Shown here piece after piece: positions 17,365 to 25,953 of a DNA stretch of 64,000 nt. The translations under genes were made by a program, and so were the position numbers. Position 1 is the stretch's first letter. Each line of letters begins with the position of its first letter. Under the pieces are notes generated by a model. That model worked only from the letters and a program-made list of their open reading frames with translations, was not told the origin of the DNA and made no database searches. Origin of the DNA: Streptomyces virginiae (lineage in GTDB: Bacteria > Actinomycetota > Actinomycetes > Streptomycetales > Streptomycetaceae); the NCBI RefSeq assembly GCF_000720455.1, contig NZ_JOAK01000012.1, positions 124,001 to 188,000 of the forward strand, written 5' to 3'.

Positions 17365-17433
17365 GAACGAAACTGTTCCGTACGCTTAAGACGATACCCC
17401 TCCGTCAAGCGAAACGAAACCGTTCCGTTTCGC
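17365..17433. promoter_or_regulatory. Paired TetR-type operator copies
   Basis: The core GAAACYGTTCCGT occurs twice in the same orientation, at about 17369-17381 and 17415-17427. The second copy sits in a 25-base near-palindrome (17409-17433, 22 of 25 positions symmetric) running GCGAAACG to CGTTTCGC. They lie between the TetR start and the divergent tricorn gene, and a TTGACG (17403-17408, minus strand) lies between them. Confidence 0.65.
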
Positions 17434-17499
17434 TGAAGGGGGTGGCGTGGATCACCAGTACGAGTTGCCGCGCCCCCCTCACACGGAAAGCATTGGGGG

Positions 17500-20400
17500 G
17501 TGAGTCACGACGTCGCGTACCTCCGGTTCCCGCACCTGCACGACGACCTACTGTGTTTCGCCACCGAGGACGACCTCTGGGTCGCCCCGCTGGTCCCCGA
17601 CGGGCACACCCCCGGACGTGCCTGGCGGGTCACCGTCGACCGGACCCGGGTCGGCCACCCCCGCTTCTCCCCCGACGGCCGCCACATCGCCTTCACCACC
17701 TGGCGCAGCCTCGATCCCGAGATCCACCTGGCACCCGTCGACGGCGGCCCCGCCCGCCGGCTGACCCACTGGGGCGCCACCGACACCCGCGTCTGCGGAT
17801 GGGACCCCGACGGCAACGTCCTCGCGGTCTCCTCGCACGAACAGCCGTTCTCCTACTTCTCCTGGGCCTACAAACTGCCCACCGACGGCAGCCCCGGCGG
17901 GCGCCTGCCCTGGGGGCCGGTGTCGGACATCCAGGTCGCCGACATCGACGGCGAGCACCGCAGCCTGCTGCTCACCGGCAAACCGCCGCACGAGCCCGCC
18001 GCCTGGAAGCGCTACCGGGGCGGCGCCACGGGCCGGCTCTGGCTCCACGGGCGCCAGCTCCTGGAAGACCTCGAAGGGCACCTGGACGCCGCGATGTTCG
18101 TGGGCGGCCGGATCGCCTTCCTCTCCGACCACGAGGGCATCGGCAACCTCTACTCCTGCCTGCCCGACGGCACCGACCTGCGCCGCCACACCGACCACGA
18201 CGAGTTCTACGCCCGGCACGCCTCCAGCGACGGCTCCCGGGTCGTCTACCAGTGCGCCGGGGACCTCTGGCTCGTCGACTCCCTGGCCCCCGACGCCACC
18301 CCGCGCAAGCTCCAGGTCCGCCTCGGCGGCCCGCGCGCCGGCCGGCGCACCTACCAGGTGCCGGCCGCCAGCCACGTCGACTCGCTCTCCGTGGACGCCA
18401 CCGGGCGGGCCAGCGCGGTCGTGGTGCGCGGCAGCCTGTACTGGCTGACCCACCGCGACGGGCCGGCCCGGACCATCGCCGACACCCCCGGCGTGCGGGT
18501 GCGGCTGCCGGAGATGCTCGGCAGCGGCGGGCAGGTCGCCTACGTCACCGACGCCGAGGGCGAGGACGCGATCGAGATCGCCTACCTGCCCCGGGCCTCC
18601 GGGGAGCGGCAGCCGCGCCGGCTGGCGTCGGGCAGGCTGGGCCGCGTGACCGAGCTGCTCTCGGACCCCGACGGGGAGCGCCTCGCCATCGCCTCGAACG
18701 ACGGGCGGCTGCTGCTCGTCGACGCGACGGAGGAGTCCGACGGCGAGGTCACCGAGCTGATCCGGTCCATCAACGGCCCCGTCACCGACCTGGCCTTCTC
18801 CCCCGACGGGGCCTGGCTGACCTGGTCGCACCCGGGCATCGGGCGCTCGCTGCGGCAGATCAAGATGGCCCGCATCTCCGGGCCCGGCGCGCGCGCCGTC
18901 GTCGACGTCACCAACGGCCGTTTCGCCGACGAGAACCCGGTCTTCACCCGGGACGGCCGCTACCTGGCCTTCCTGTCCTGGCGCGGTTTCGACCCCGTCT
19001 ACGACGTGCACACCGGCGACCTGTCCTTCCCGCTGGGCTGCCGCCCGTACCTGGTGCCGCTGTCCTCCGCGACCCCCTCACCCTTCGCGCTCTCGGCCGA
19101 GGGACGGCCCGCGGCGGGCGGACTGGACCCGGCCGAGAGCGACGCGGAGAACTCGGGCGAGGGCGGCGCCGTGACGGTGGAGGTGGAGGGACTGGAGAGC
19201 CGGGTCACCCCGTTCCCGGTGAGCGCCTCCAAGTACTCGGCCCTGTACCCGGTGAACGGCGGCGGACTGGTCTGGCTGCGCTGGCCGATCTCGGGCGCAC
19301 TCGGCGAGACCTTCGCCAATCCCAACGACATCAGCGGCAAGCCCACGCTGGAGCACTTCGACCTGACGAAGGCCCGCAAGAGCGAACTGGCTTCGGGACT
19401 GGACTGGTTCGCGGTCAGCGGCGACGGCACCCGGCTGGTGATCAACGACGACGGGGACCTGCGCGCGGTCCCCGCCACCGAATCGGGCGACGGCGACTCG
19501 ACGGTCTACCTGGACCTGCGGCGCATCCTGCACGAGGTGGACCCGGCGGCCGAGTGGCGCCAGGCCTTCGAGGAGGCCGGGCGGATCATCCGCGCGTACT
19601 TCTGGGAGCCGAACATGTGCGGCATCGACTGGGACGGCGTACTGCGCCAGTACCGCCCCCTGGTCGAACGGGTCGCCTCCCCCGACGAGTTCGCCGACCT
19701 GCTGCGCGAGGTCCTCGGCGAACTCGGCACCTCGCACGCCTACGTCTCCCCCGCCCGCCGCAACGAGGGGCCCCCGCACTACCAGCGGGCGATCGGCCTG
19801 CTCGGCGCCAACCTGGTCCCCCGGGACGGGACATGGGTGGTGAGCAAGATCCTGCCCGGTGAGTCCTCCGACTCCAAGGCCCGCTCCCCGCTGGCCGGAA
19901 CGGGCATCCGGGAGGGCTCGGTGCTCACCCACGTCGACGGCCGGCCCGTGGACCCGGTCGCCGGCCCCTACCCGCTGCTGGCGGGAGCCGGCGGCACCAC
20001 GGTCGAGCTGACCTTCCAGCCGGCGGAGGACTCGGGCCGCTCCCGCCGGGTCGCCGTCGTCCCGCTGATCGACGAACGGCCGCTGCGCTACCAGGACTGG
20101 GTGTCCAAGCGCCGCCAGGTGGTCCGGGAACTCAGCGGCGGCCGGTGCGGCTACCTCCACATCCCCGACATGGGCGGCTCGGGCTGGGCGCAGTTCAACC
20201 GCGACCTGCGCATGGAGATGTCCCGGCCCGCGCTGATCGTGGACGTACGCGGCAACGCGGGCGGCCACATCAGCGAGCTGGTGGTGGAGAAGCTCACCCG
20301 CTCCATCCTCGGCTGGGACCTGACGCGCGACGCCCAGCCCGTCAGCTACGCCTCCAACGCCCCCCGCGGCCCGATCGTCGCACTGGCCGACGAGGCGACC

Positions 20401-20769
20401 TCCTCGGACGGAGACATGATCACCGCGGCCTTCAAACTGCTGGGGCTGGGACCGGTGGTGGGCCAGCGCACCTGGGGCGGCGTGGTCGGCATGACGGGCC
20501 GGCACACCCTCGGCGACGGCACGGTGATCACGGTGCCGATGAACGCCGCCTGGTTCCCCGAGTACGGGTGGTCGGTGGAGAACCACGGCGTGGAACCGGA
20601 CTTCGAGATCCTGCGCACCCCGCTCGACTGGGCGGAGGGGCGGCACGCCCAGATGGACGACGCCGTGCACCTGGCGCTGGAGCTGCTCGAACAGGACCCG
20701 GCCGCGATGCCGCCCGGCTACACCGACGTACCGGACCGGCGTCGTCCCAAGCTGCCGCCGCGGGAGTGA
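17500..20769 (+). CDS. Tricorn protease homologue (S41 family)
   Basis: Tricorn is a large cytosolic protease that trims peptides released by the proteasome. The 1089-residue protein shows the complete architecture: two WD-like beta-propellers (about 1-330 and 340-660, with repeated FSPDG motifs), a core domain, a PDZ domain (about 775-860) and a C-terminal catalytic domain. The catalytic tetrad can be located: S745-H746 in GTSHAYVS, the nucleophile S969 in SSDGDM, and E1027 in SVENHGVEPD, matching S745, H746, S965 and E1023 of the Thermoplasma enzyme. The start is GTG at 17500 with GGAAAG upstream. It is divergent from the TetR gene and shares its operator region. Confidence 0.95.
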   Translation: MSHDVAYLRFPHLHDDLLCFATEDDLWVAPLVPDGHTPGRAWRVTVDRTRVGHPRFSPDGRHIAFTTWRSLDPEIHLAPVDGGPARRLTHWGATDTRVCGWDPDGNVLAVSSHEQPFSYFSWAYKLPTDGSPGGRLPWGPVSDIQVADIDGEHRSLLLTGKPPHEPAAWKRYRGGATGRLWLHGRQLLEDLEGHLDAAMFVGGRIAFLSDHEGIGNLYSCLPDGTDLRRHTDHDEFYARHASSDGSRVVYQCAGDLWLVDSLAPDATPRKLQVRLGGPRAGRRTYQVPAASHVDSLSVDATGRASAVVVRGSLYWLTHRDGPARTIADTPGVRVRLPEMLGSGGQVAYVTDAEGEDAIEIAYLPRASGERQPRRLASGRLGRVTELLSDPDGERLAIASNDGRLLLVDATEESDGEVTELIRSINGPVTDLAFSPDGAWLTWSHPGIGRSLRQIKMARISGPGARAVVDVTNGRFADENPVFTRDGRYLAFLSWRGFDPVYDVHTGDLSFPLGCRPYLVPLSSATPSPFALSAEGRPAAGGLDPAESDAENSGEGGAVTVEVEGLESRVTPFPVSASKYSALYPVNGGGLVWLRWPISGALGETFANPNDISGKPTLEHFDLTKARKSELASGLDWFAVSGDGTRLVINDDGDLRAVPATESGDGDSTVYLDLRRILHEVDPAAEWRQAFEEAGRIIRAYFWEPNMCGIDWDGVLRQYRPLVERVASPDEFADLLREVLGELGTSHAYVSPARRNEGPPHYQRAIGLLGANLVPRDGTWVVSKILPGESSDSKARSPLAGTGIREGSVLTHVDGRPVDPVAGPYPLLAGAGGTTVELTFQPAEDSGRSRRVAVVPLIDERPLRYQDWVSKRRQVVRELSGGRCGYLHIPDMGGSGWAQFNRDLRMEMSRPALIVDVRGNAGGHISELVVEKLTRSILGWDLTRDAQPVSYASNAPRGPIVALADEATSSDGDMITAAFKLLGLGPVVGQRTWGGVVGMTGRHTLGDGTVITVPMNAAWFPEYGWSVENHGVEPDFEILRTPLDWAEGRHAQMDDAVHLALELLEQDPAAMPPGYTDVPDRRRPKLPPRE

Positions 20770-20783
20770 GCGGCGGACGCGGC

Positions 20784-20822
20784 GCAAGGGGCGCGGCCGT
20801 CCGTGACGGTCGCGCCCCTTGC
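20784..20822. terminator. Bidirectional terminator between the tricorn gene and the SDR operon
   Basis: A 12-base-pair stem (GCAAGGGGCGCG at 20784-20795 and its complement at 20811-20822) is extended inside by CCGTC/GACGG. It starts 14 bases after the tricorn stop and ends 20 bases before the convergent SDR stop. Confidence 0.85.
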
Positions 20823-20842
20823 GGGCGTCAGGTGCCGGTCGG

Positions 20843-21727
20843 TCAGTGGCTGCGGGTGCGCTCCTGCTCGTCCGCGGCGCCGCCCGCCCCGACGAGTCCC
20901 TTGGAGACACCGGACAGCCGGGGCTCGAAGTGCCTCATCTCGCGCTGCCCGACCGTCGCGATGATCCCCGGCAGGTAGCCGCGCACTCCCTGCATCCCGC
21001 GCAGCCACCACTGCGCGTACACGTGCGGGGAGCGCCGCTCGATGCCCGCGACGATCCGGTCGACGGCCGGCCCGAGCGGGTAGGTGCGGTTCGAGGGCCA
21101 CGGCAGCCGCTGGCGCAGCTCCCGCATGACCTCGTCCTGGTCGGCGCCGCGCACCATGTCCGTGTCGGTCCACGAGAGGTAGCCGACTCCGACGCCCACG
21201 CCCTTGTGGCGGACCTCGGCGCGCAGGCAGTGCGCGAAGGCCTCGACGCCGGACTTGGAGGCGCAGTAGGCGGTCATCATCGGCGCCGGGGTGATGGCGG
21301 CGAGCGAGGCGATCTGGAGGAAGTAGCCGCGGCTCTCCGTCAGCACCGGCAGGAAGGCCCGCGCGGTGACGGCCCCGCCGATCAGGTTGACCTCGATCAC
21401 CCGGCGCCAGGCGTCGGGGTCCGAGTCCGCGAACGGGCCGCCCGCGGCGACGCCCGCGTTGGCGACGACGATGTCGACCTTCCCGAAGCGCTCCTTGACC
21501 TCCTGCGCCACGCGCGCCATCGCCTCGTGGTCGGTGACGTCGGCGTACCAGTGTTCGCTGTCGGTGTGGAGCCGCTCGGAGACCTCCTTGAGGGCCTCCG
21601 GCTCCAGGCCGACGAGCGCGATCCGCGCGCCGCGTGCGGACAGTTTGCGGGCGAGCAGCTCGCCGACCCCGCGGGCGGCCCCCGTGACGACGGCGACCTG
21701 GCCTTCCAGACTCCTGCGAGCACTCAC
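20843..21727 (-). CDS. Short-chain dehydrogenase/reductase
   Basis: A 294-residue classical SDR that interconverts alcohols and ketones with NAD(P). Motifs: the cofactor loop TGAARGVGELLA, VVANAG(VAAGGP), the catalytic Ser in LQIASLAA, and YCASK with catalytic Tyr and Lys. The extended C-terminus (about 240-294) is like mycobacterial SDRs of the SadH type. GTG at 21727 is preceded by GGAGAAG and overlaps the stop of the alpha/beta hydrolase by 4 bases (GTGA), so it is translationally coupled. It is the last gene of the monooxygenase operon, and would feed ketones to, or handle alcohol products from, the Baeyer-Villiger enzyme. Confidence 0.92.
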   Translation of the reverse strand: MSARRSLEGQVAVVTGAARGVGELLARKLSARGARIALVGLEPEALKEVSERLHTDSEHWYADVTDHEAMARVAQEVKERFGKVDIVVANAGVAAGGPFADSDPDAWRRVIEVNLIGGAVTARAFLPVLTESRGYFLQIASLAAITPAPMMTAYCASKSGVEAFAHCLRAEVRHKGVGVGVGYLSWTDTDMVRGADQDEVMRELRQRLPWPSNRTYPLGPAVDRIVAGIERRSPHVYAQWWLRGMQGVRGYLPGIIATVGQREMRHFEPRLSGVSKGLVGAGGAADEQERTRSH

Positions 21728-22650
21728 GGTGTCTTCTCCTTCTCGGTGGTGTCGAGATAGCGCGCGGTCAGCTCCCGCACGGCGCCGGTGACGGCCTCGG
21801 GAGCCTCGACGGGGGTCATGTGCCCCATGCCGGTGAGCTCGGTGAGGCCCGCGCAGTCCGGCAGCGCCGCGGCGAGCCCGCGGGCGTGCACGATCGGCGT
21901 GAGCCGGTCCGCGGTGCCGCCGATCACGGCGGTGGGGACGTTCAGCCGCGCCACGTCGGCGTCGAGGTCCAGGGCGGCCAGCACCCGGGACCAGGCGTGC
22001 CGCACCCCGGTGGGGCAGGCGTGGACGATTGCGGCGCACGCCTCGACCTTGTCGGGCGCGGAACCGGGGCCCATGGTGGCGTACTTCAGGACCGAACGGG
22101 CCATGGGCGTGACCGGCCCGAGCGGGGCGCACGATCCGAGGAACGCGCCGGTGACACGGGTCCGGGCGCGCCCGGCGCGCACCGGCAGCACCCGCGCCTG
22201 CGCGACCAGGGCGGAACTGCCGGTGCTGCACAGCAGCGCGGCCGCGGCGTGCTCGGTGAACTCCGGCCGGGCCGCGGCCGCCATGATCGTCATGCCGCCC
22301 ATGGAGTGCCCGGCGACGACCGCGCGCTCCCCCGGGGCGAGGGTGGCGCCGAGCACCGCCACGAGGTCGTCGGCGAGTGCGGTGGTGCTGTGCTCCCGCG
22401 CGGCGGGGCTGCGCCCGTGTCCGCGCTGGTCGTAGGCGACGACCCGGTGGGTGGCGGCCAGGGCCCGTATCTGCGCGGCCCAGAACGCGGTGGAGCAGGT
22501 CCAGCCGTGGGACAGCACCACGGCCGGCGCCCCCTCGTCCCCGTGCACCTCGACGTGCAGGCGGGACCCGTCGGCGGAGACGGCGACGAGCTCGCGCCGC
22601 GCGGCGGGCGGGGCGTAGGGACCGGAGGTGACGTGCGCCGGCCGGCTCAC
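21724..22650 (-). CDS. Alpha/beta hydrolase (esterase/lipase type)
   Basis: A 308-residue alpha/beta hydrolase. It shows the oxyanion motif LSHGWTCST, YDQRGHGRS, the nucleophile elbow VVAGHSMGGMT (Ser about residue 114), and the C-terminal acidic (GGTADRLTP) and His (GMGHMTP) positions of the triad. No signal peptide is seen. It is the middle gene of a three-gene operon: its GTG start overlaps the monooxygenase stop by 4 bases and its stop overlaps the SDR start by 4 bases. In that setting it would hydrolyse esters or lactones made by the Baeyer-Villiger enzyme, which is inference from the operon. Confidence 0.92.
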   Translation of the reverse strand: MSRPAHVTSGPYAPPAARRELVAVSADGSRLHVEVHGDEGAPAVVLSHGWTCSTAFWAAQIRALAATHRVVAYDQRGHGRSPAAREHSTTALADDLVAVLGATLAPGERAVVAGHSMGGMTIMAAAARPEFTEHAAAALLCSTGSSALVAQARVLPVRAGRARTRVTGAFLGSCAPLGPVTPMARSVLKYATMGPGSAPDKVEACAAIVHACPTGVRHAWSRVLAALDLDADVARLNVPTAVIGGTADRLTPIVHARGLAAALPDCAGLTELTGMGHMTPVEAPEAVTGAVRELTARYLDTTEKEKTP

Positions 22651-24275
22651 GCGGCGCCCTCCGCCTGCGCGGCGAGCGGTGCCGACTCGGCGGCGGGCAG
22701 CGGCGCGGGATCGGCGGCGGGCAGCGGCGCGGCCGCCGCGATCCGGTCGCGCTCGCGCCCCCGTACCCGTACGACCTCGTACTCGGCGAGGTCTACCGTC
22801 CGGGTCTCGCGGCGGAACTCACCGGTCGTGCCGGGCCAGACGGTGGTGTTGCGCCCGTTCTCGTCCAGGTACCAGCTGGTGCAGCCGCCGGTGCTCCACA
22901 CGGTCCGCTCCATCCGCGCCTGCACCTTGCGGTTCCAGGCGTTCACCGCGGAGGGGCGGGCGGCCAGGGCGACCCTCCCGGCCTTGCCCGCCGCGCCGTT
23001 CCCGCCGAGCACGGTGAGCTGGCGCAGGTAGTCGGCCATGTAGTTGAGCTGCGACTCGATCATCAGGATCATCGAGGTGTTCCCCAGCCCGGTGTTCGGG
23101 CCGATGATCGTCATCCAGTTGGGGAAGCCGGCCGCGGTCGCGCCGCGCAGCGAGGCCATCCCGTCCTTCCAGGTGTCCGCGAGGGAGCGGCCGTCGGCGC
23201 CCACGACCCGCTCGGCGATCGGCAGGTCGGTGACGTGGAAGCCGGTGCTGAAGACGATCGCGTCGACCTCGGCCTCGGTCCCGTCGGCGGCGACGAGGAC
23301 GGAGCCGCGGACCTCCTTCAGCCCGGAGGCGACCAGGTCCACATTGGGCCGGGCCAGCGCCGGATAGAAGGTGCTGGAGAGCAGGATCCGCTTGCAGCCG
23401 ATCCGGTAGGAGGGCGTCAGCCTGGCGCGCATCGCCGGGTCCTTGATCGACCGGGCCATGTTGGCCTTGGCCAGGGCTTCGACGAAGCCGAGCTGGTTCG
23501 GCCGCTTGGTGAAGGCGCCGACCTGGAGGTCCCGGATCGCCCAGGTCAGCCCGCGGCGCGCCGCCTGGGTGAAGGGCAGCTGGCGGTGCATCCAGCGCTC
23601 CACCGCCGTGATGGCCCGGTCGGTGCGCGGCATCACCCATGCGGGGGTCCGCTGGAAGAGGGTGAGGCGCTGCACGTCGGGGGCGATGGCGGGCACGATC
23701 TGGATGGCGGAGGCGCCCGTACCGATCACGGCGACGCGCTTGCCGCGCAGGTCGTAGTCGTGGTCCCAGCGCGCGGAGTGGAAGACCTTGCCGGGGAAGC
23801 CCGCCAGACCCGGGATCTCGGGGAGCTTCGGCTCGGAGAGCGGGCCGGTCGCCGACACCACGACGTCGGCGGTGAGCTCCCCCTGCGCCGTCTCGATCTC
23901 CCAGCGCAGTTCGCTCTCGTCCCAGCGCATCATCCGGACCTCGGAGTCGAGCCGGATGTGGGGGCGCAGTCCGAAGGTGTCGGCGACGTGCTCCAGGTAC
24001 GCCCGGATGTGCGGCTGCCCGGAGAAGGAACGGGGCCAGTCGGGGTTGGGCGCGAAGGAGAAGGAGTACAGGTGCGACGGCACGTCGCAGGCGCACCCGG
24101 GATAGCTGTTGTCGCGCCACGTGCCGCCGACCGACCCGGCCCGTTCCAGCACGACGAAGTCGGTGATCCCCTCGCGCCGCAGCCGTACGGCGGCGCCCAG
24201 TCCGCTGAACCCGGACCCGATCACCGCCACGCGCACGTGCTCGCGCGCCCGCCCCGTGCCGCCCGTGTCACCCAT
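22647..24275 (-). CDS. Type I Baeyer-Villiger / flavin-containing monooxygenase
   Basis: FAD- and NADPH-dependent monooxygenase inserting oxygen next to a ketone to form an ester. The 542-residue protein has the FAD-binding VIGSGFSGLGAAVRL (residues 18-32), the Baeyer-Villiger fingerprint FPGKVFHSARWD (160-171, pattern FxGxxxHxxxWD) and the NADPH-binding VIGTGASAIQ (183-192). The ATG at 24275 is chosen because GGAAGG lies just upstream; an in-frame ATG about 21 bases earlier is possible. It leads the operon monooxygenase-hydrolase-SDR, which resembles the first genes (mymA, lipR, sadH) of the M. tuberculosis mymA operon. A MerR regulator is transcribed divergently. Confidence 0.92.
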   Translation of the reverse strand: MGDTGGTGRAREHVRVAVIGSGFSGLGAAVRLRREGITDFVVLERAGSVGGTWRDNSYPGCACDVPSHLYSFSFAPNPDWPRSFSGQPHIRAYLEHVADTFGLRPHIRLDSEVRMMRWDESELRWEIETAQGELTADVVVSATGPLSEPKLPEIPGLAGFPGKVFHSARWDHDYDLRGKRVAVIGTGASAIQIVPAIAPDVQRLTLFQRTPAWVMPRTDRAITAVERWMHRQLPFTQAARRGLTWAIRDLQVGAFTKRPNQLGFVEALAKANMARSIKDPAMRARLTPSYRIGCKRILLSSTFYPALARPNVDLVASGLKEVRGSVLVAADGTEAEVDAIVFSTGFHVTDLPIAERVVGADGRSLADTWKDGMASLRGATAAGFPNWMTIIGPNTGLGNTSMILMIESQLNYMADYLRQLTVLGGNGAAGKAGRVALAARPSAVNAWNRKVQARMERTVWSTGGCTSWYLDENGRNTTVWPGTTGEFRRETRTVDLAEYEVVRVRGRERDRIAAAAPLPAADPAPLPAAESAPLAAQAEGAA

Positions 24276-24338
24276 GTCCGCCGCCTTCCGCTCCATCGCA
24301 GTCCCAGCCACGCAACGCCGCACACAACATCGAAACAC

Positions 24339-24356
24339 TGCCAGCAATCACTGGCA
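24339..24356. promoter_or_regulatory. Inverted repeat in the monooxygenase-merR intergenic region
   Basis: TGCCAG-N6-CTGGCA, a perfect 6-base inverted repeat, lies 64 bases upstream of the monooxygenase start and 85 bases upstream of merR. It is a candidate operator for the divergent MerR protein. A second short repeat TACC-N3-GGTA lies at 24413-24423, close to the merR start. No promoter is convincing here. Confidence 0.4.
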
Positions 24357-24440
24357 CAATCGGGAGGGTAGAGCAGCTCCGTACTCATGGGTAGGGGGCG
24401 GACCCGGAAAGTTACCGCCGGTACCTCATAGGCTGCATCC

Positions 24441-25130
24441 GTGGCGAAGGATGAGATGCAAGCGAAGCCGGTGCGCGAGTACCGCACCGAGGAGCTGGCC
24501 GAAGCGGCCGGCATACCCGTGCGCACCCTGCGCTTCTACCGCGAGCGCAAACTGCTCCCGCCGCCCCGCCGCGAGGGCCGCATCGCCTGGTACGACGACC
24601 ACCACCTGGCCCGGCTGCGCACCATCGCCGGCCTGCTGGAGCGCGGCCACACCCTCGGCGGCATCGCCGAGCTGACGGCCGCCTTCGAGAAGGGCCGCGA
24701 CGTCGGACAACTGGGCGAGCTGCTCGGCATCGGCTGGTCGGAGGAGACCCCGGTCCGGCTCACCCCGGAGGAACTGGCCGACTACTTCGAGGGCGAGGTC
24801 ACCCCGGAGAACCTGGCGGCCTCCCTCGACCTGGGATACCTCGCCGTCGACGGCGACGCGATCGTGCACGTCAGCCGCCGCCTGCTGGACGTCTCCTCGG
24901 CGCTGGTCCGCGGAGGGGTGCCGCTGGCGGCGGTCCTGGAGACGGGGCGCCGCGTCCGCGAGCACGCGGACGCGATGGCGCTGCTGTTCACCGAGCTGAT
25001 CTCGGACCACATCTCACCGGACGCGCTCACGCGGCTTCGCCCGCTGGCCAAGAGCGTGGTCGAGGCGGAGCTGACGATGGCGATGGACCGCCTGCTGGCT
25101 TCCGCGCCGGGTCAGACGCCGAGCTCGTAG
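24441..25130 (+). CDS. MerR family transcriptional regulator
   Basis: A 229-residue regulator with a MerR winged helix-turn-helix at about 12-80: YRTEELAEAAGIPVRTLRFYRERKLL is split here as the HTH and recognition region, with LLPPPRREGRIAWYD as the wing and LARLRTIAGLLERGHTLGGI as the following helices. The long C-terminal domain (about 85-229) has no metal-binding cysteines, so it more likely senses an organic ligand. It starts with GTG and lies divergent to the Baeyer-Villiger operon, which is its probable target. Its 3' end overlaps the convergent exonuclease gene by 19 bases. Confidence 0.88.
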   Translation: MAKDEMQAKPVREYRTEELAEAAGIPVRTLRFYRERKLLPPPRREGRIAWYDDHHLARLRTIAGLLERGHTLGGIAELTAAFEKGRDVGQLGELLGIGWSEETPVRLTPEELADYFEGEVTPENLAASLDLGYLAVDGDAIVHVSRRLLDVSSALVRGGVPLAAVLETGRRVREHADAMALLFTELISDHISPDALTRLRPLAKSVVEAELTMAMDRLLASAPGQTPSS

Positions 25131-25915
25131 ACGACCGTGACGGGCGCGTGGTCGGACCAGCGCTCGGGGTGCGTCTCGGCGCGCTCGACGAAGGCCTTCA
25201 CGGCCTTCGCGGCCAGCCCCGGGGTCGCCACCTGCAGGTCGATCCGCCAGCCGGCGTCGTTGTCGAAGGCGCGGCCGCGGTAGGACCACCAGGAGTACGG
25301 CCCCTCGGTGCCGGGGTGCAGCTCGCGCACCACGTCGACGTAGCCGGCCTGCGTGTAGACCTTCCCCAGCCACTCGCGCTCCTCGGGGAGGAAGCCGGCG
25401 TTCTTGCGGTTGGTCTTCCAGTTCTTGAGATCGGCCTCCTGGTGACAGATGTTCCAGTCACCACAGACCACGACCTCGCGCCCGTCGGCGGCCGCCCGCA
25501 CCTTCAGCTCGGCGAGGTAGGTCAGGAACTCCCCCATGAACCGGTACTTCTCGTCCTGCTTCTCCGTCCCCGCCTCACCGGAGGGCAGGTAGAGGCTGGC
25601 CACGGTCACGCCGGGCAGGTCGATCTCCAGGTACCGCCCGGAGGCGTCGAACTCCGCGCTGCCGAACCCGACCCGCACCTGCTCGGGCGCGCGCCGCGTG
25701 TACAGCGCGACCCCGGCCCGCCCCTTCACGGCGGCCGGAGCGAAGACGGTGTGCCAGCCCTCGGGAGAGCGCACCTCGTCCGGGATCTGCCCTTCCTCGG
25801 CCCGTACCTCCTGCAGACAGACCACATCGGCGTCGGATCCCGCGAGCCACGCCCCGAAGCCCTTCTTGGCGGCGGCCCGAATCCCATTCACATTCACGGA
25901 GGTCACAGTGAGCAT
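25112..25915 (-). CDS. xthA: Exodeoxyribonuclease III (AP endonuclease)
   Basis: ExoIII-family enzyme that cuts DNA at abasic sites and removes 3' blocks in base-excision repair. The 267-residue protein shows the metal Glu in VVCLQEVRA, the SLYLPSG loop, the catalytic GDWNICH, the NAGFLPEEREW region, and the C-terminal RIDLQVAT and SDHAPV signatures. The ATG start lies 6 bases after a TATGGT -10 box with no ribosome-binding site, predicting a leaderless transcript. The gene overlaps the convergent merR end by 19 bases and is divergent from a GNAT gene only 38 bases away. Confidence 0.94.
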   Translation of the reverse strand: MLTVTSVNVNGIRAAAKKGFGAWLAGSDADVVCLQEVRAEEGQIPDEVRSPEGWHTVFAPAAVKGRAGVALYTRRAPEQVRVGFGSAEFDASGRYLEIDLPGVTVASLYLPSGEAGTEKQDEKYRFMGEFLTYLAELKVRAAADGREVVVCGDWNICHQEADLKNWKTNRKNAGFLPEEREWLGKVYTQAGYVDVVRELHPGTEGPYSWWSYRGRAFDNDAGWRIDLQVATPGLAAKAVKAFVERAETHPERWSDHAPVTVVYELGV

Positions 25916-25921
25916 CCCAGC

Positions 25922-25927
25922 ACCATA
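25922..25927 (-). promoter_or_regulatory. -10 box of a leaderless xthA transcript
   Basis: TATGGT on the minus strand, ending 6 bases before the xthA ATG. It falls where the divergent GNAT promoter would have its -35 box. Confidence 0.55.
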
Positions 25928-25941
25928 GCGGGATGGTTCCG

Positions 25942-25947
25942 TACGAT
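25942..25947 (+). promoter_or_regulatory. -10 box of a leaderless GNAT transcript
   Basis: TACGAT ends 6 bases before the ATG at 25954. It lies next to the position where the divergent xthA promoter would have its -35 box. Confidence 0.55.
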
Positions 25948-25953
25948 GTTCGG

